Notes: generated by a model not told the origin, from the letters alone. 64,000 bases of DNA from JAGWBG01 sp034421095 (GCA_034421095.1 DAOUKR010000026.1:124001-188000), one strand, 5' to 3'; positions 24,837 through 33,385 are shown, counted from the stretch's first letter. Translations and numbers: made by a program.

Positions 24837-25652
24837 ATGATACTGTGCGATTCCCACACTCATCTTGACCATTACGCACCTTCGGAAATCCCCGACATCT
24901 TGGAACGGGCTGAAGGCTCTCAGGTTGGGGTCATAGTCTGTGCAGGCACCACAGTTGATTCGTCCAGGGCTTGCGTGGAGCTTTCACGGGGATATGATGC
25001 TTTCTATGCGGGTGTGGGAATACACCCAATGCAGGCGGAAACCCCCGTGGACGAAGGTCTCTACCGGACCCTCCGCGACCTTGCTGCCAATAATCCCAAG
25101 GTGGTGTGTATAAGCGAAATCGGCCTTGACTTCCTCCCCGAGTCACCGGACCAGGACCTGCAATACCAGGTCTTCAGAGAGCAAATACGCCTCGCCAGAG
25201 ATTTGAAACTGCCCATAATCTTCCACTCCCGCGAGTCTCACCCGGAGGTACTCCGCACACTGAGAGAGGAAAAGGGCCATGAAGTGGGTGGCGTGATGCA
25301 CTACTTCCAGGCCGATGAGGCTATTGCCAGGGAGGCCATAGACTCCGGCTTTTATATCTCGCTGGCAAGGCCATTGCTTAGGCTGCCCGAGCTTCAGGAA
25401 GTTGCCACAAAGCTGCCCCTTGAGAGCATAGTGCTGGAGACCGACTCCGCACCCCAACCCTTCAAAAAGCACCGGCACAACTGGACAGAGCCCCGACATA
25501 CCCGGGACGTGGCGGAGAAGCTTGCGGAGCTGAAAGGAATTGCGCTGGAGGAAGTGGCCAGCGTGACCACGGACAACCTCACCAGGCTACTGAAGCTGGA
25601 CATAAGGGGGCTGATGCCCCCGCCTTCAATTACACCAATAAGCAGTACATAG
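24837..25652 (+). CDS. tatD: TatD family metal-dependent hydrolase
   Basis: A 271-residue TIM-barrel hydrolase. The metal-binding HTH is at residues 7-9 (CDSHTHLD). Then come YAGVGIHP, SEIGLDF, the LPIIFHSRESH strand, GGVMHYF and the final LETDSAP. Family members are DNases or exonucleases, with roles in repair and DNA quality control. The last four strands carry every expected ligand, so it should be active. GAGGAAC lies 5 bases before the ATG. It is divergent from the flippase-like gene and 19 bases upstream of the first Uma2 gene. Confidence 0.92.
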   Translation: MILCDSHTHLDHYAPSEIPDILERAEGSQVGVIVCAGTTVDSSRACVELSRGYDAFYAGVGIHPMQAETPVDEGLYRTLRDLAANNPKVVCISEIGLDFLPESPDQDLQYQVFREQIRLARDLKLPIIFHSRESHPEVLRTLREEKGHEVGGVMHYFQADEAIAREAIDSGFYISLARPLLRLPELQEVATKLPLESIVLETDSAPQPFKKHRHNWTEPRHTRDVAEKLAELKGIALEEVASVTTDNLTRLLKLDIRGLMPPPSITPISST

Positions 25653-25671
25653 CTGGGACTGGAGACGCAGG

Positions 25672-26232
25672 ATGGCAACCCAAGTTATCAGACGTCGCTT
25701 CACCGTAAACGAGTATAACCTGATGGCTCAGGCCGGCATTCTTCATGAGGACGACCGGGTGGAGTTGCTGGAAGGAGAGATAGTGGAGATGGCAGCCATC
25801 GGCAGCCGCCATGCAGCCTGCGTGAAGCGTCTCAATCGCATCCTGTCGGAAGGACTGGGAGGTCGCGCCATCGTCGGTGTTCAAGACCCCGTCCGCCTTG
25901 GGGAACACTCGGAGCCCCAACCGGACTTGACTTTGCTTCGCCCCCGTCCCGACTTCTATTCCAATTCCCACCCGGGACCCGCCGACGTGATGTTGCTGGT
26001 GGAGGTGTCTGACACATCCGAGGGCTACGACCGGGACGTGAAGATGCCTCTCTATGCCCGGTATGGCATTCCTGAAGCCTGGTTGGTGGACCTCTCCAGC
26101 CGGAGCATTGAAATATACCGTGACCCCGTCCCCGAAGGATACCGGGACGTTCATCTGGCCATGCCGGGCCGGAGCATTGCCCCGCAAGCCTTTCCTGACC
26201 TGGAGTTGGTTGTGGAAGATGTGTTTGGCTAG
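25672..26232 (+). CDS. Uma2 family PD-(D/E)XK nuclease-like protein, copy 1
   Basis: A 186-residue DUF820/Uma2 protein. Visible are RRFTVNEYNLMAQAGIL, VELLEGEIVEM, HAACVKRLNRIL, the putative active site QPDLTLL then VMLLVEVSDTS (Asp and Glu-x-Ser in place of Glu-x-Lys), YDRDVKMPLYARYGIPEAWLVD (first 20: YDRDVKMPLYARYGIPEAWL). These proteins have a restriction-endonuclease fold and are abundant in cyanobacteria and Chloroflexota; their biological role is unsettled. It is a near twin of the gene at 26340-26894, with about nine residues in ten identical by eye. The C-terminus is VEDVFG, two residues longer than copy 2. Confidence 0.88.
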   Translation: MATQVIRRRFTVNEYNLMAQAGILHEDDRVELLEGEIVEMAAIGSRHAACVKRLNRILSEGLGGRAIVGVQDPVRLGEHSEPQPDLTLLRPRPDFYSNSHPGPADVMLLVEVSDTSEGYDRDVKMPLYARYGIPEAWLVDLSSRSIEIYRDPVPEGYRDVHLAMPGRSIAPQAFPDLELVVEDVFG

Positions 26233-26339
26233 TGCCGGGCCTTTCCCAAATTCCTTTTCCCCTGGCGAGTCCCATCAAGGGAGAGGAAGTGATTGTGCGG
26301 AAATTCCGAGACAAGCTTGGCTGAGACGGGAGACGCAGG

Positions 26340-26894
26340 ATGGCAACCCAAGTTATCAGACGCCGCTTCACCGTAAACGAGTATAACCTGATGGCCCAGG
26401 CCGGCATTCTTCATGAGGACGACCGTGTGGAGTTGCTGGAAGGAGAGATAGTGGAGATGGCAGCCATCGGCAGCCGCCATGCAGCCTGCGTGAACCGTCT
26501 CAATCGTATCCTGTCAGAAGGACTGGGAGGCCGCGCCATCGTCAGTGTTCAGAATCCCATCCGGCTTGGGGAACACTCGGAGCCGCAACCGGACTTGACC
26601 TTGCTTCGCCCCTGCCCCGACTTCTACTCGAGCTCCCACCCGGGACCCGCCGACGTGATGTTACTGGTGGAAGTGGCGGATACGTCCGAAGGCTATGACC
26701 GGGACGTGAAGATGCCTCTCTATGCCCGGTATGGCATTTCTGAAGCCTGGTTGGTGGACCTATCCAGCCGGAGCATTGAAATATACCGTGACCCTGTCCC
26801 CGAAGGATACCGGGACATTCAACTGGCCATGCCGGGCCGGAGCATTGCCCCGCAAGCCTTTCCTGACTTGCAGTTGGTTGTGGAAGATGTATGA
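26340..26894 (+). CDS. Uma2 family PD-(D/E)XK nuclease-like protein, copy 2
   Basis: A 184-residue tandem paralogue of the previous gene with the same domain features. Even its leader is duplicated (GGAGACGCAGG before both ATGs). Differences are mostly conservative, for example SVQNPIRL for GVQDPVRL and ADTS for SDTS. Its 3' end is cut short at VEDV and its stop overlaps the start of the geranylgeranyl reductase gene by 8 bases (ATGTATGA), which suggests the duplication breakpoint lies there. Translation of the downstream gene may be coupled to this one. Confidence 0.88.
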   Translation: MATQVIRRRFTVNEYNLMAQAGILHEDDRVELLEGEIVEMAAIGSRHAACVNRLNRILSEGLGGRAIVSVQNPIRLGEHSEPQPDLTLLRPCPDFYSSSHPGPADVMLLVEVADTSEGYDRDVKMPLYARYGISEAWLVDLSSRSIEIYRDPVPEGYRDIQLAMPGRSIAPQAFPDLQLVVEDV

Positions 26895-28029
26895 CGTAAT
26901 TATCGTTGGTGCCGGGCCGGCCGGGAGCACCCTCGCTTATGAGCTTGCCCGCAAGGGCGTCAGCACGCTAATTCTGGAGCGTGATGCCCTCCCACGGTAC
27001 AAGACCTGAGGTGGTGGGATAAACGAGCGAGCCGTTCGGCTCCTGGATTTCTCCATTGACCCTGTGGTGGAACGGGTGATTAGCCGGGCCAGAATCACCT
27101 ACAAGCAGCGTGAGAGCTTTATCAAGTCCTTTCCTCAGCCTTTTACTCATATGACCATGCGGGAAAAATTCGACGGCTTCCTTGCCGAAAGGGCTGTCTC
27201 CGCCGGTGCCAGCTTGGTGGACGGATTCAAGGTCAACCGCATAGACGTGGATAACGGTGTGTCCCGGGTCTTCGGAGAGAAGGGAGCTGTTGATGGCAGG
27301 GTGCTGGTGGGGGCCGACGGGGCCAACAGCATAGTTGCCCACAGGCTCGGGTTGCTCCGGGAAGCAGAGATAGGAGTGGGTCTGGAGAGTGAGGTCTATA
27401 CGGAGGACAGGTATTTCCAGCCCTGGACCTCCACCGTAAGCCTGGACTTCGGCACCATCCGGGGCGGGTATATGTGGGTATTCCCAAAGGGAGACCATCT
27501 ATCCATCGGAGTGGCGGGATTCATGAAGTTCGGCCCCAAGATGCGCGACCTGCTGGATGGATACCTCAGCTTCCTCCAAATTGGGAATTACCGGCAGCGG
27601 CTCACCAGGGGACATCGGCTCCCCAGAAGGAGGCGGGGTATGCCCATTCAGAAAGGCAACGCCCTCCTCATCGGTGATGCGGCGGGGACAGTGGACTTCT
27701 GGACCGGCGAGGGCATCTACTACGCATTGAGGACGGCACAGATGGCGGCCCCGGCCGTCTATAGCTATCTCGAGGGAAACGTCCGTGACCTGCGCCAGTA
27801 TGAGGAAGTTGTGGACCGGGAACTGATGCCAGAGCTGCACATCGCCCGTACCCTGACCAGGATAGGGGTATGGTTTCCGCGGCTTGCCTATACGCTAATG
27901 AAGAACTCCGACTGGGCCTGGAACGCCGGCTGTCAGCTGCTCAGGTCCGAGAAGTCCTACCACGACATCAGGGGAAGAATGGGGCGTTTCACCTTCCTCT
28001 TCGACTTTGTGGGTATGAGCACCCGCTGA
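26887..28029 (+). CDS. geranylgeranyl reductase family FAD protein with in-frame TGA at the conserved Cys (Sec or nonsense)
   Basis: A 380-codon frame, full length for the family, broken only by TGA at 27007-27009 (codon 41). Before it: MYDVIIVGAGPAGSTLAYEL, the FAD dinucleotide fold, and LPRYKT. After it, in the same frame: GGGINERAVRLLDF and a complete C-terminal body including GADGANSIVA, MWVFPKGDHLSIGV and the second FAD motif LLIGDAAGTVDFWTGEGI. Family members read KPCGGG at this point, so the TGA replaces the conserved catalytic-region Cys. A GAGCC-GTTC-GGCTC hairpin lies at 27029-27042. The enzyme reduces isoprenoid double bonds (lipids, quinone or chlorophyll side chains). Either it is a selenoprotein or codon 41 is a recent nonsense mutation or sequence error; if terminated, neither half would work. 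Confidence 0.75.
27010..27042 (+). promoter_or_regulatory. SECIS-like stem-loop after the in-frame TGA (candidate)
   Basis: A 5-bp stem GAGCC/GGCTC with loop GTTC, 24 bases between the TGA and the loop. Bacterial SECIS models as I recall them ask for a G among the first two loop bases and a TGA-to-loop distance of about 16-37 bases; both hold. The stem is short and could arise by chance in GC-rich coding DNA. Confidence 0.4.
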
Positions 28030-28051
28030 ACCCCTAGGGCGGCCACAGTGT

Positions 28052-28408
28052 TTAATACAGAATGAGGTGGGTTGGGACTAATCGCTGCTCCACAGGGTCC
28101 ACCGCCAAAGCCAGACCTTCCAGTGTGTAGGCCCCTAGAAGCGCCGGAGCGTCGTCTGCCCCAAAGATTACCAGGGTCGGTACATTCTCGCCGTCCACGG
28201 TTACTCGGGCCTCCCCGTAGTCCATCTGGATACGCCGCCCGTCGGCCAGCAGAAACCTGCGCTTGCCCGACGGCACAATGCCCAACTCGTGCAACAGGCG
28301 AGAGGGCAGTGTGGTGTAGGCGGCGCCGGTATCCACCGTTGCCTCTATGTCCCGGGCCTGCTGGCCGTCCATGCTGGAAATCCGCAGCGGCCAGTTGAAC
28401 GTTCCCAT
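28052..28408 (-). CDS. retropepsin-like (clan AA) aspartic protease domain protein
   Basis: A 118-residue protein with the retroviral-type aspartic protease pattern: VDTGAAYTTLP with catalytic Asp26, then RRIQMDYGEARVTV, VIFGADDAPALLGAYTLEGL (the hydrophobic-hydrophobic-Gly element) and a closing strand. It should dimerise to form an active site. Such small soluble proteases occur widely in bacteria, often next to toxin-antitoxin-like or unknown genes; the target is not known. The ATG at 28408 has GAGAGG 8 bases upstream. It is convergent with the geranylgeranyl reductase gene, 22 bases away. Confidence 0.8.
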   Translation of the reverse strand: MGTFNWPLRISSMDGQQARDIEATVDTGAAYTTLPSRLLHELGIVPSGKRRFLLADGRRIQMDYGEARVTVDGENVPTLVIFGADDAPALLGAYTLEGLALAVDPVEQRLVPTHLILY

Positions 28409-28549
28409 AGTAGAAACCTCTCTTTGCCCTCTATACATCCTATTCTATCCGATGGTTCATTCCCTGAAAAGGGCGCGAATCTGAGGCTTTTGATACCGGG
28501 TAACACTGCCATAGCACGTAAGCCAACTCCGGCAACAATCACGCCGTAG

Positions 28550-29470
28550 TTACACTTTCGGTATCACGTCGTTGGCAAACCTCTCCACGGTACGCACCGA
28601 CTCCTCGCAGCCGTTAGCCCTGGGACCCAGGACTATATGTTCCACGCCTGCTTCCTGGTATCTTCTCACGTCATCCAGTATTTGCTCCGGGGTTCCCGTT
28701 AGTGGTGTCCGCCCATCTCCCAGGGGAGTATCAGTCACTTCTGCCGTTGTCCTGATGGATATCTGGAATCCATCTATTTTGAGACCATGCTCCCTCCGCA
28801 CCTGATGCACCACGTCTCGTCCCCGTGCGACCTCTTGGGGCCTCATCCTGACGACGTGCCATCCATCGCCCAGGGTTGCGGCTCGGTGCATGGCTCTGGG
28901 AGTGATGCCTCCTACCCATACGGGCGGATGGGGCTTCTGCACGGGCTTGGGCAAAAACCTGATTCCCTTCACCCGATAATACTTGCCCTCGAAGCTGGGG
29001 GCATCCTGGGTGCAGAGGGCCTTGAATATCTTTATATGCTCATCGGTGACCTGTCCGCGGTGCAGGTAGTCGGCATCCAGGGCGTCAAACTCCTCTTTCA
29101 TCCACCCCACGCCTGCCCCCAGGATAGTCCTCCCGCCCGAGAGGACGTCTAATGTTGCCACCATTTTGGCGTTCAGCACGGGGTGACGATAGGGAAGTAC
29201 AAGCACGCTAATCCCCAGTCGCAATCGCCTGGTGGACGCCGCTAGAAAAGTAAGGGTGGTGAAGGGTTCCAGCACGTTCTCCTCGGAGCTGATGCCGAGC
29301 ACTCCCCTGGAGTTATAGGGGTATCGGGACTCAATCTCCACCGGCATAACCACGTGGTCACTGACCCACAGAGAGTCGTATTCCAGAGCCTCTACTCTCT
29401 GGGCCAGGCTGACCAGAAGGTCCGACTGGGTGACTCCACCCAGGTTATTCACGGCGACTCCGAACTGCAT
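28550..29470 (-). CDS. LLM-class F420-dependent oxidoreductase
   Basis: A 306-residue luciferase-like protein of the F420 type: MQFGVAVNN strand, ALEYDSLWVSDHVVMP, LRLGISVLVLPYRHPVLNAK, LSGGRTILGAGVGWMKEEFDAL and PPVWVGGITPRAMHRAATLGDGW (20 quoted at most per run: PPVWVGGITPRAMHRAATLG). This pattern is typical of TIGR03619-like probable F420-dependent enzymes of actinobacteria and Chloroflexota. The cofactor is inferred from the family. GGGAGGAACG directly precedes the ATG. Substrate unknown. Confidence 0.87.
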   Translation of the reverse strand: MQFGVAVNNLGGVTQSDLLVSLAQRVEALEYDSLWVSDHVVMPVEIESRYPYNSRGVLGISSEENVLEPFTTLTFLAASTRRLRLGISVLVLPYRHPVLNAKMVATLDVLSGGRTILGAGVGWMKEEFDALDADYLHRGQVTDEHIKIFKALCTQDAPSFEGKYYRVKGIRFLPKPVQKPHPPVWVGGITPRAMHRAATLGDGWHVVRMRPQEVARGRDVVHQVRREHGLKIDGFQISIRTTAEVTDTPLGDGRTPLTGTPEQILDDVRRYQEAGVEHIVLGPRANGCEESVRTVERFANDVIPKV

Positions 29471-29579
29471 CGTTCCTCCCTTAAAGGGGCATTTCTTGAC
29501 ACAGGTTGACGCCTACATTATCAGGTAGGGGTTGCTGAGATGCAAGCCTCTTTGTTCGCTTGCGCAGGGCTATCGCATT

Positions 29580-29740
29580 AGAAATGACGCCTTCGTCATT
29601 CCGGCGAAGGCCGGCCCCGTACCTGTCGGCAGACAGGTGGGATTATGCGCCATCGTTTCTGAACCTTCTCTGTTATTCCAGCCTTGAGCCGGAATCTGCT
29701 CCATCTGGATTCTGGCTTTCGCCAGAATGACGGGAAAGGG
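29580..29740. repeat. dispersed palindromic repeats, copy E
   Basis: Units CGTCATTCCGGCGAAGGCCG, CCAGCCTTGAGCCGGAATCT and TCTGGCTTTCGCCAGAATGA. The 453-base gap between the oxidoreductase and pstB also holds a GGCCG/CGGCC hairpin near 29849-29863; no gene is seen. Confidence 0.65.
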
Positions 29741-29923
29741 CACTAGGATGGCGAGTGAGACTGTGGCGCGGAATGTATAGTCTTGTACTTCCCACACCCC
29801 AGGAGGAGTTCTGTGGGGCTGCCGATGCTGGTATTATTGTATTGTCGGCCGTGTTGCCGGCCATGAACGAGCGGACGATTTACTTACGCAACAAATTCCG
29901 GAATAGGGCAGAAAGGTAGAACA

Positions 29924-30778
29924 TTGGACAGAGGCATCAGAATTGCGTTAGGCCGCCCGGAGCAGCAGGGATCCCGCGCACCGGAGGAACGACCCGCTCC
30001 CGGCGTCGAGTCAGCCTCAATAAAGCTGAAGACCGTGGGACTTGGTGTAAGATATGGGGGAACAATTGCCCTGAAGGACATTAATTTGAGCATCCCGGAT
30101 AACCGGGTGACGGCCATAATAGGGCCGTCGGGTTGCGGCAAAAGCACCTTGCTGCGGTGCTTCAACCGTATGAACGACCTGATCCCCGACGCCCGTGTGG
30201 AAGGCAAGGTGCTTTTCAATGACCTGGACCTGTATGCTCCTGGCGTGGACGCTACGGAGATACGGTATCTCATCGGGATGGTATTCCAGCGCCCCAACCC
30301 ATTCCCCAAATCGGTGTACGACAACGTGGCCTTCGGGCCTCGAATCAACGGCTACCAGGGTAACTTGGATGAATTGGTAGAGATGTCCCTCCGCCAGGCC
30401 GCACTATGGGATGAGGTGAAAGACCGGCTGAAGAAGAGCGGCCTTACCCTCTCAGGTGGCCAGCAGCAGAGGTTGTGCATAGCACGGGCCCTGGCGGTGA
30501 ACCCCGAGGTAATCCTCATGGACGAGCCTTGCTCTGCTCTGGACCCCATCGCTTCCCTGGCCATAGAGGACCTGATTCGCTCGCTTTCCCGAAATTATAC
30601 GATTATAATAGTTACACACAACATGCAGCAGGCTGCAAGAGTGTCGGATGAGACCGCCTTTCTCACCGTGGGGGCCGACAGGGCGGGGTTTCTTGTGGAG
30701 CATAGCAACACCCGCCAGATATTCACCAATCCCACGGATGAGCGTACGGAGGCCTATATAACCGGGCGATTCGGCTAA
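29924..30778 (+). CDS. pstB: phosphate ABC transporter ATP-binding protein
   Basis: A 284-residue ABC ATPase. Walker A is GPSGCGKS, then the Q-loop VFQRPNPFPKSVYDNVAFGPR (20 of which: VFQRPNPFPKSVYDNVAFGP), diagnostic for PstB. The signature is LSGGQQQRL, Walker B VILMDEPCSALDP and the switch THNMQQAARVSD. It energises high-affinity phosphate import. The start is a TTG with AAAGGT 7 bases upstream, giving a 30-residue N-terminal extension rich in Pro and Glu before the domain. phoU follows after 37 bases. pstS, pstC and pstA are not in the window. Confidence 0.95.
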   Translation: MDRGIRIALGRPEQQGSRAPEERPAPGVESASIKLKTVGLGVRYGGTIALKDINLSIPDNRVTAIIGPSGCGKSTLLRCFNRMNDLIPDARVEGKVLFNDLDLYAPGVDATEIRYLIGMVFQRPNPFPKSVYDNVAFGPRINGYQGNLDELVEMSLRQAALWDEVKDRLKKSGLTLSGGQQQRLCIARALAVNPEVILMDEPCSALDPIASLAIEDLIRSLSRNYTIIIVTHNMQQAARVSDETAFLTVGADRAGFLVEHSNTRQIFTNPTDERTEAYITGRFG

Positions 30779-30815
30779 GGAAAGCCATCATGCTTCAGCC
30801 CAAGGGGAGGTCAAT

Positions 30816-31484
30816 ATGAGAGTAAGGTCAGGGTTAGACCGTCAGCTACGAATGCTCCAGGACGAGGTATTGATGATGGGTGGCATGGTGGAGAAGTCCA
30901 TAGCCAGGGCACTGGATTCGCTCACGCGGCGCGACCTGGAGGCCGCAGAGCAGGTGATTCGCGAAGACGACTACATTGACAGAAAGCGCTTCGACATCGA
31001 GGAGCATTGTATAGATCTGATTGCTACTCAGCAGCCTATGGCAGGAGACCTGCGTATACTGATTAGCATAATGCACATCACCGTTGAGTTGGAGCGCATG
31101 GGCGACTACGCTGAGGGTATCGCCCGGATTAACGTGCTAATGGGCGATGAGCCTCTCCTGAAGCCCCTTATAGATGTGCCACGGATGGCTGAGAAGGCCA
31201 CGTCAATGCTGAGGCGGAGCCTTGATGCCATGGTGAACAGGGATACCCTGACTGCCCTCCAGGTCTGCAGCGATGACGACGACGTAGATGCCCTTTATGA
31301 CCAGATTTACAGAGAGCTATTGCTGTTTATGATTCAGGACCCCTCCACCATCCAGCGGGCCACTTACCTGCTGTGGGTTGCCCACGACCTGGAGCGCATC
31401 GCCGACCGGGCCACCAACGTCGCCGAGAGGGTGGTCTACATGGTCACCGGCCGGATGGAAGAGATTAACGTATCCAAGTATTAG
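30816..31484 (+). CDS. phoU: phosphate transport regulator PhoU
   Basis: A 222-residue all-helical protein made of two PhoU three-helix repeats. Each contains the metal-binding ExxxD pattern: MGDYAEGIARIN after ELER in the first, and ERIADRATNVAER in the second. PhoU restrains the Pst transporter and PhoR signalling when phosphate is sufficient. AGGGGAGGT precedes the ATG. It forms a two-gene unit with pstB and is convergent with the next gene. Confidence 0.95.
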   Translation: MRVRSGLDRQLRMLQDEVLMMGGMVEKSIARALDSLTRRDLEAAEQVIREDDYIDRKRFDIEEHCIDLIATQQPMAGDLRILISIMHITVELERMGDYAEGIARINVLMGDEPLLKPLIDVPRMAEKATSMLRRSLDAMVNRDTLTALQVCSDDDDVDALYDQIYRELLLFMIQDPSTIQRATYLLWVAHDLERIADRATNVAERVVYMVTGRMEEINVSKY

Positions 31485-31490
31485 GCGGCT

Positions 31491-31838
31491 CTAGCCCTTC
31501 TTGTAGAACATGTGTAGAAGGTTACGCTGATGTGCCCAGCTATGGGCGCGCCTCAAAAGCGGGACGGGTATCTGGTCCCCCTTGTTGGTAATTCTTATCG
31601 TCTCGTACTTCTGGCCCACGGGCGCCGGCGCGTCGGTGATGTGGACGACTTCGCAACCGGCAGCTTCTATCTGCAGCTTCAAGGCTCCATAGCCCTTGAT
31701 CTTTCTGCCGGGATGGCGGTACATGTAAAGCTCGACACTGCCTATCATCTCGTCGAAGTGCTCGCTTGCGACCTCATCTCCGGTGCCGGAACCGCCTCGT
31801 ATATCCCGTCTTGAGAAGCCGTAATCTCTGATTGACAT
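31491..31838 (-). CDS. uncharacterised 115-residue protein
   Basis: I do not recognise this protein. It has a charged N-terminus (RRDIRGGSGTGDE), a central VELYMYRHPGRKIKGYGALKLQIEAAG element suggesting a beta strand and amphipathic helix (20 of it: YMYRHPGRKIKGYGALKLQI), the strand CEVVHITDAPAP and a basic, His-rich tail RRAHSWAHQRNLLHMFYKKG. No signal peptide or membrane segment is seen. The composition and basic tail could suit a nucleic-acid or ribosome-associated protein, but that is a guess. The ribosome site is weak. It lies 6 bases from phoU, convergently, with the ribosomal supercluster 490 bases on the other side. Confidence 0.5.
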   Translation of the reverse strand: MSIRDYGFSRRDIRGGSGTGDEVASEHFDEMIGSVELYMYRHPGRKIKGYGALKLQIEAAGCEVVHITDAPAPVGQKYETIRITNKGDQIPVPLLRRAHSWAHQRNLLHMFYKKG

Positions 31839-32029
31839 AATTAACCCGTCTCTCGATTGATACGGTAGCTCTTCCTCAATTATTTATTGCCGCTTACGGG
31901 TGGGTACTTTCACCGTGGCCGATGGATATTATGATACCTCAATGGCATCCAAAAGGCCAACCTCTTGACTCGACTCCCGGCAGGGCTTATGCGAAGTCCC
32001 TTCTTCCGGAGGCCTTTGGGTAACCCCAG

Positions 32030-32220
32030 TTGCCATTCCGAGGCGTAGCCGAGGAATCTGAGGTCCCGTGCGTCGGGCAGCCGCTTTAGATTCTTCACTC
32101 CGCTACGCTCCGTTCAGAATGACACGGAAGTGAGTTTTGGGTCTGGGTTATGCAAAGGTCAGCGAGAGCCGAAATGACGGAGTGCAGGCCGGAGCGACCT
32201 GTCTGCCGCAAGCAAGAATG
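32030..32220. repeat. dispersed repeat of a second type before rpsL
   Basis: CCATTCCGAGGCGTAGCCGA followed by a GATTCTTCACTCCGCTACGC unit and a TTCAGAATGACACGG end, an interrupted inverted repeat different from the other clusters. The rest of the 31839-32325 gap holds the rpsL promoter and nothing else I can recognise. Confidence 0.6.
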
Positions 32221-32261
32221 TGTAATTTTGCATTTCTTTGCGTGACTCTTGCTCAATAAGG

Positions 32262-32290
32262 TTGACATGGCGGGGCATTGTTGGTAAAGT
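32262..32290 (+). promoter_or_regulatory. promoter of the ribosomal supercluster
   Basis: TTGACA at 32262-32267, 17-base spacer, TAAAGT at 32285-32290 with an upstream TGG extension. The predicted start is about 30 bases before the rpsL ATG. Confidence 0.65.
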
Positions 32291-32325
32291 TGTACGTTGA
32301 TGCCATCCGCACCATAAGGAGAGGT

Positions 32326-32745
32326 ATGCCTACCGTAAACCAGCTGGTAAGAAAAGGCCGGAAAAATGTAAAGCGAAAGACCAAGGCCCCGGCGATGCAC
32401 TGGCTCCAGAACTCCTTGCGAAACCGGGTAGTTTGGGGTCCCGGAGCGCCCCAACGGCGGGGCGTTTGCGTGCAGGTGCGTACCATGACGCCCAAGAAAC
32501 CCAACTCTGCCTTGCGTAAGATTGCCAGGGTCCGTCTTACCAATGGATTTGAGGTGACGGCTTACATTGGCGGTGAGGGACACAACCTCCAGGAGCACTC
32601 TGTGGTTCTGCTGCGGGGCGGCAGGGTAAAGGACCTCCCCGGTGTCCGGTATCACGTTGTTCGTGGCGCTCTGGACTGCCAGGGCGTCCAGGACCGGAGG
32701 AGGGGTCGCAGCAAGTACGGGTCGGAGAGGCCCAGAGCACGATAG
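32326..32745 (+). CDS. rpsL: 30S ribosomal protein S12
   Basis: S12, 139 residues, ending SKYGSERPRAR. The decoding-centre segment TPKKPNSALRKIARVRL and the EGHNLQEHSVVLLRGGRVKD loop with its Asp are intact. Between the N-terminal helix and PQRRGVC there is an insertion of about 16 residues (24-40, MHWLQNSLRNRVVWGPG), present in Chloroflexota S12 proteins. AAGGAGAGGT directly precedes the ATG; the upstream open frame to 32278 is dismissed. First gene of the cluster, behind a good promoter. Confidence 0.97.
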   Translation: MPTVNQLVRKGRKNVKRKTKAPAMHWLQNSLRNRVVWGPGAPQRRGVCVQVRTMTPKKPNSALRKIARVRLTNGFEVTAYIGGEGHNLQEHSVVLLRGGRVKDLPGVRYHVVRGALDCQGVQDRRRGRSKYGSERPRAR

Positions 32746-32824
32746 AACCCTCGCTGCAGCATAACACACGCGCAAGCAAACTCGTACTCGGATATGCGGA
32801 CCGGGGTACAGTACAGGAAAAGAG

Positions 32825-33295
32825 ATGTCCAGAAGAAGACGCGCCGAAAGGCGTGAAGTGGCACCGGACCCCAAATATAACAGCGTAGAACTGGCCCGAT
32901 TCATCAATAAAGTTATGAAGTGGGGCAAGAAGACCGTCGCCCAGCGTGTCGTATATGGCGCGTTGGACTACGTGGAAGAGAACGCTAGAAGGGACCCACT
33001 GGAAGTATTCAATCAGGCGTTGAAGAACGCCACGCCTCTCTTGGAGGTAAAACCCAGGAGGGTAGGTGGCGCTACCTATCAAGTCCCCACCGAGTTGCGC
33101 AGCAACCGCAGCGAGGCCCTCGCTATACGGTGGATTATCAGAGGGGCCAGAGCCCGCAAGGGTATGCCTATGGCACGCAGGCTGGCTATGGAGTTCATGG
33201 ATGCCTCCCGGGGCGAGGGCGCCGCCGTGAGACGCCGTGAAGAGACTCACCGTATGGCCGAGGCTAACCGGGCTTTCGTGCATTACAGGTGGTAG
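32825..33295 (+). CDS. rpsG: 30S ribosomal protein S7
   Basis: S7, 156 residues, with a normal start SRRRRAERREVAPDPKYNS, the FINKVMKWGKKTVAQ helix and ending RAFVHYRW. It nucleates the 30S head on 16S rRNA. AGGAAAAG precedes the ATG. It is 79 bases after rpsL and 90 before fusA; the spacer to fusA carries a small palindrome. Confidence 0.97.
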   Translation: MSRRRRAERREVAPDPKYNSVELARFINKVMKWGKKTVAQRVVYGALDYVEENARRDPLEVFNQALKNATPLLEVKPRRVGGATYQVPTELRSNRSEALAIRWIIRGARARKGMPMARRLAMEFMDASRGEGAAVRRREETHRMAEANRAFVHYRW

Positions 33296-33385
33296 CGGTT
33301 CCGTCAAGTACACACCTGATAGGGGCGGGCCGTCTGCCGACAGGCAGGCTCACGTCTCCCCTATTGGCCGAGTAGGTATAGGACA

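Noticed and set aside
26887..28029. TGA read as Trp or Gly by an alternative genetic code
   Set aside because: TGA ends several intact genes here, for example rplN and the second Uma2 gene.
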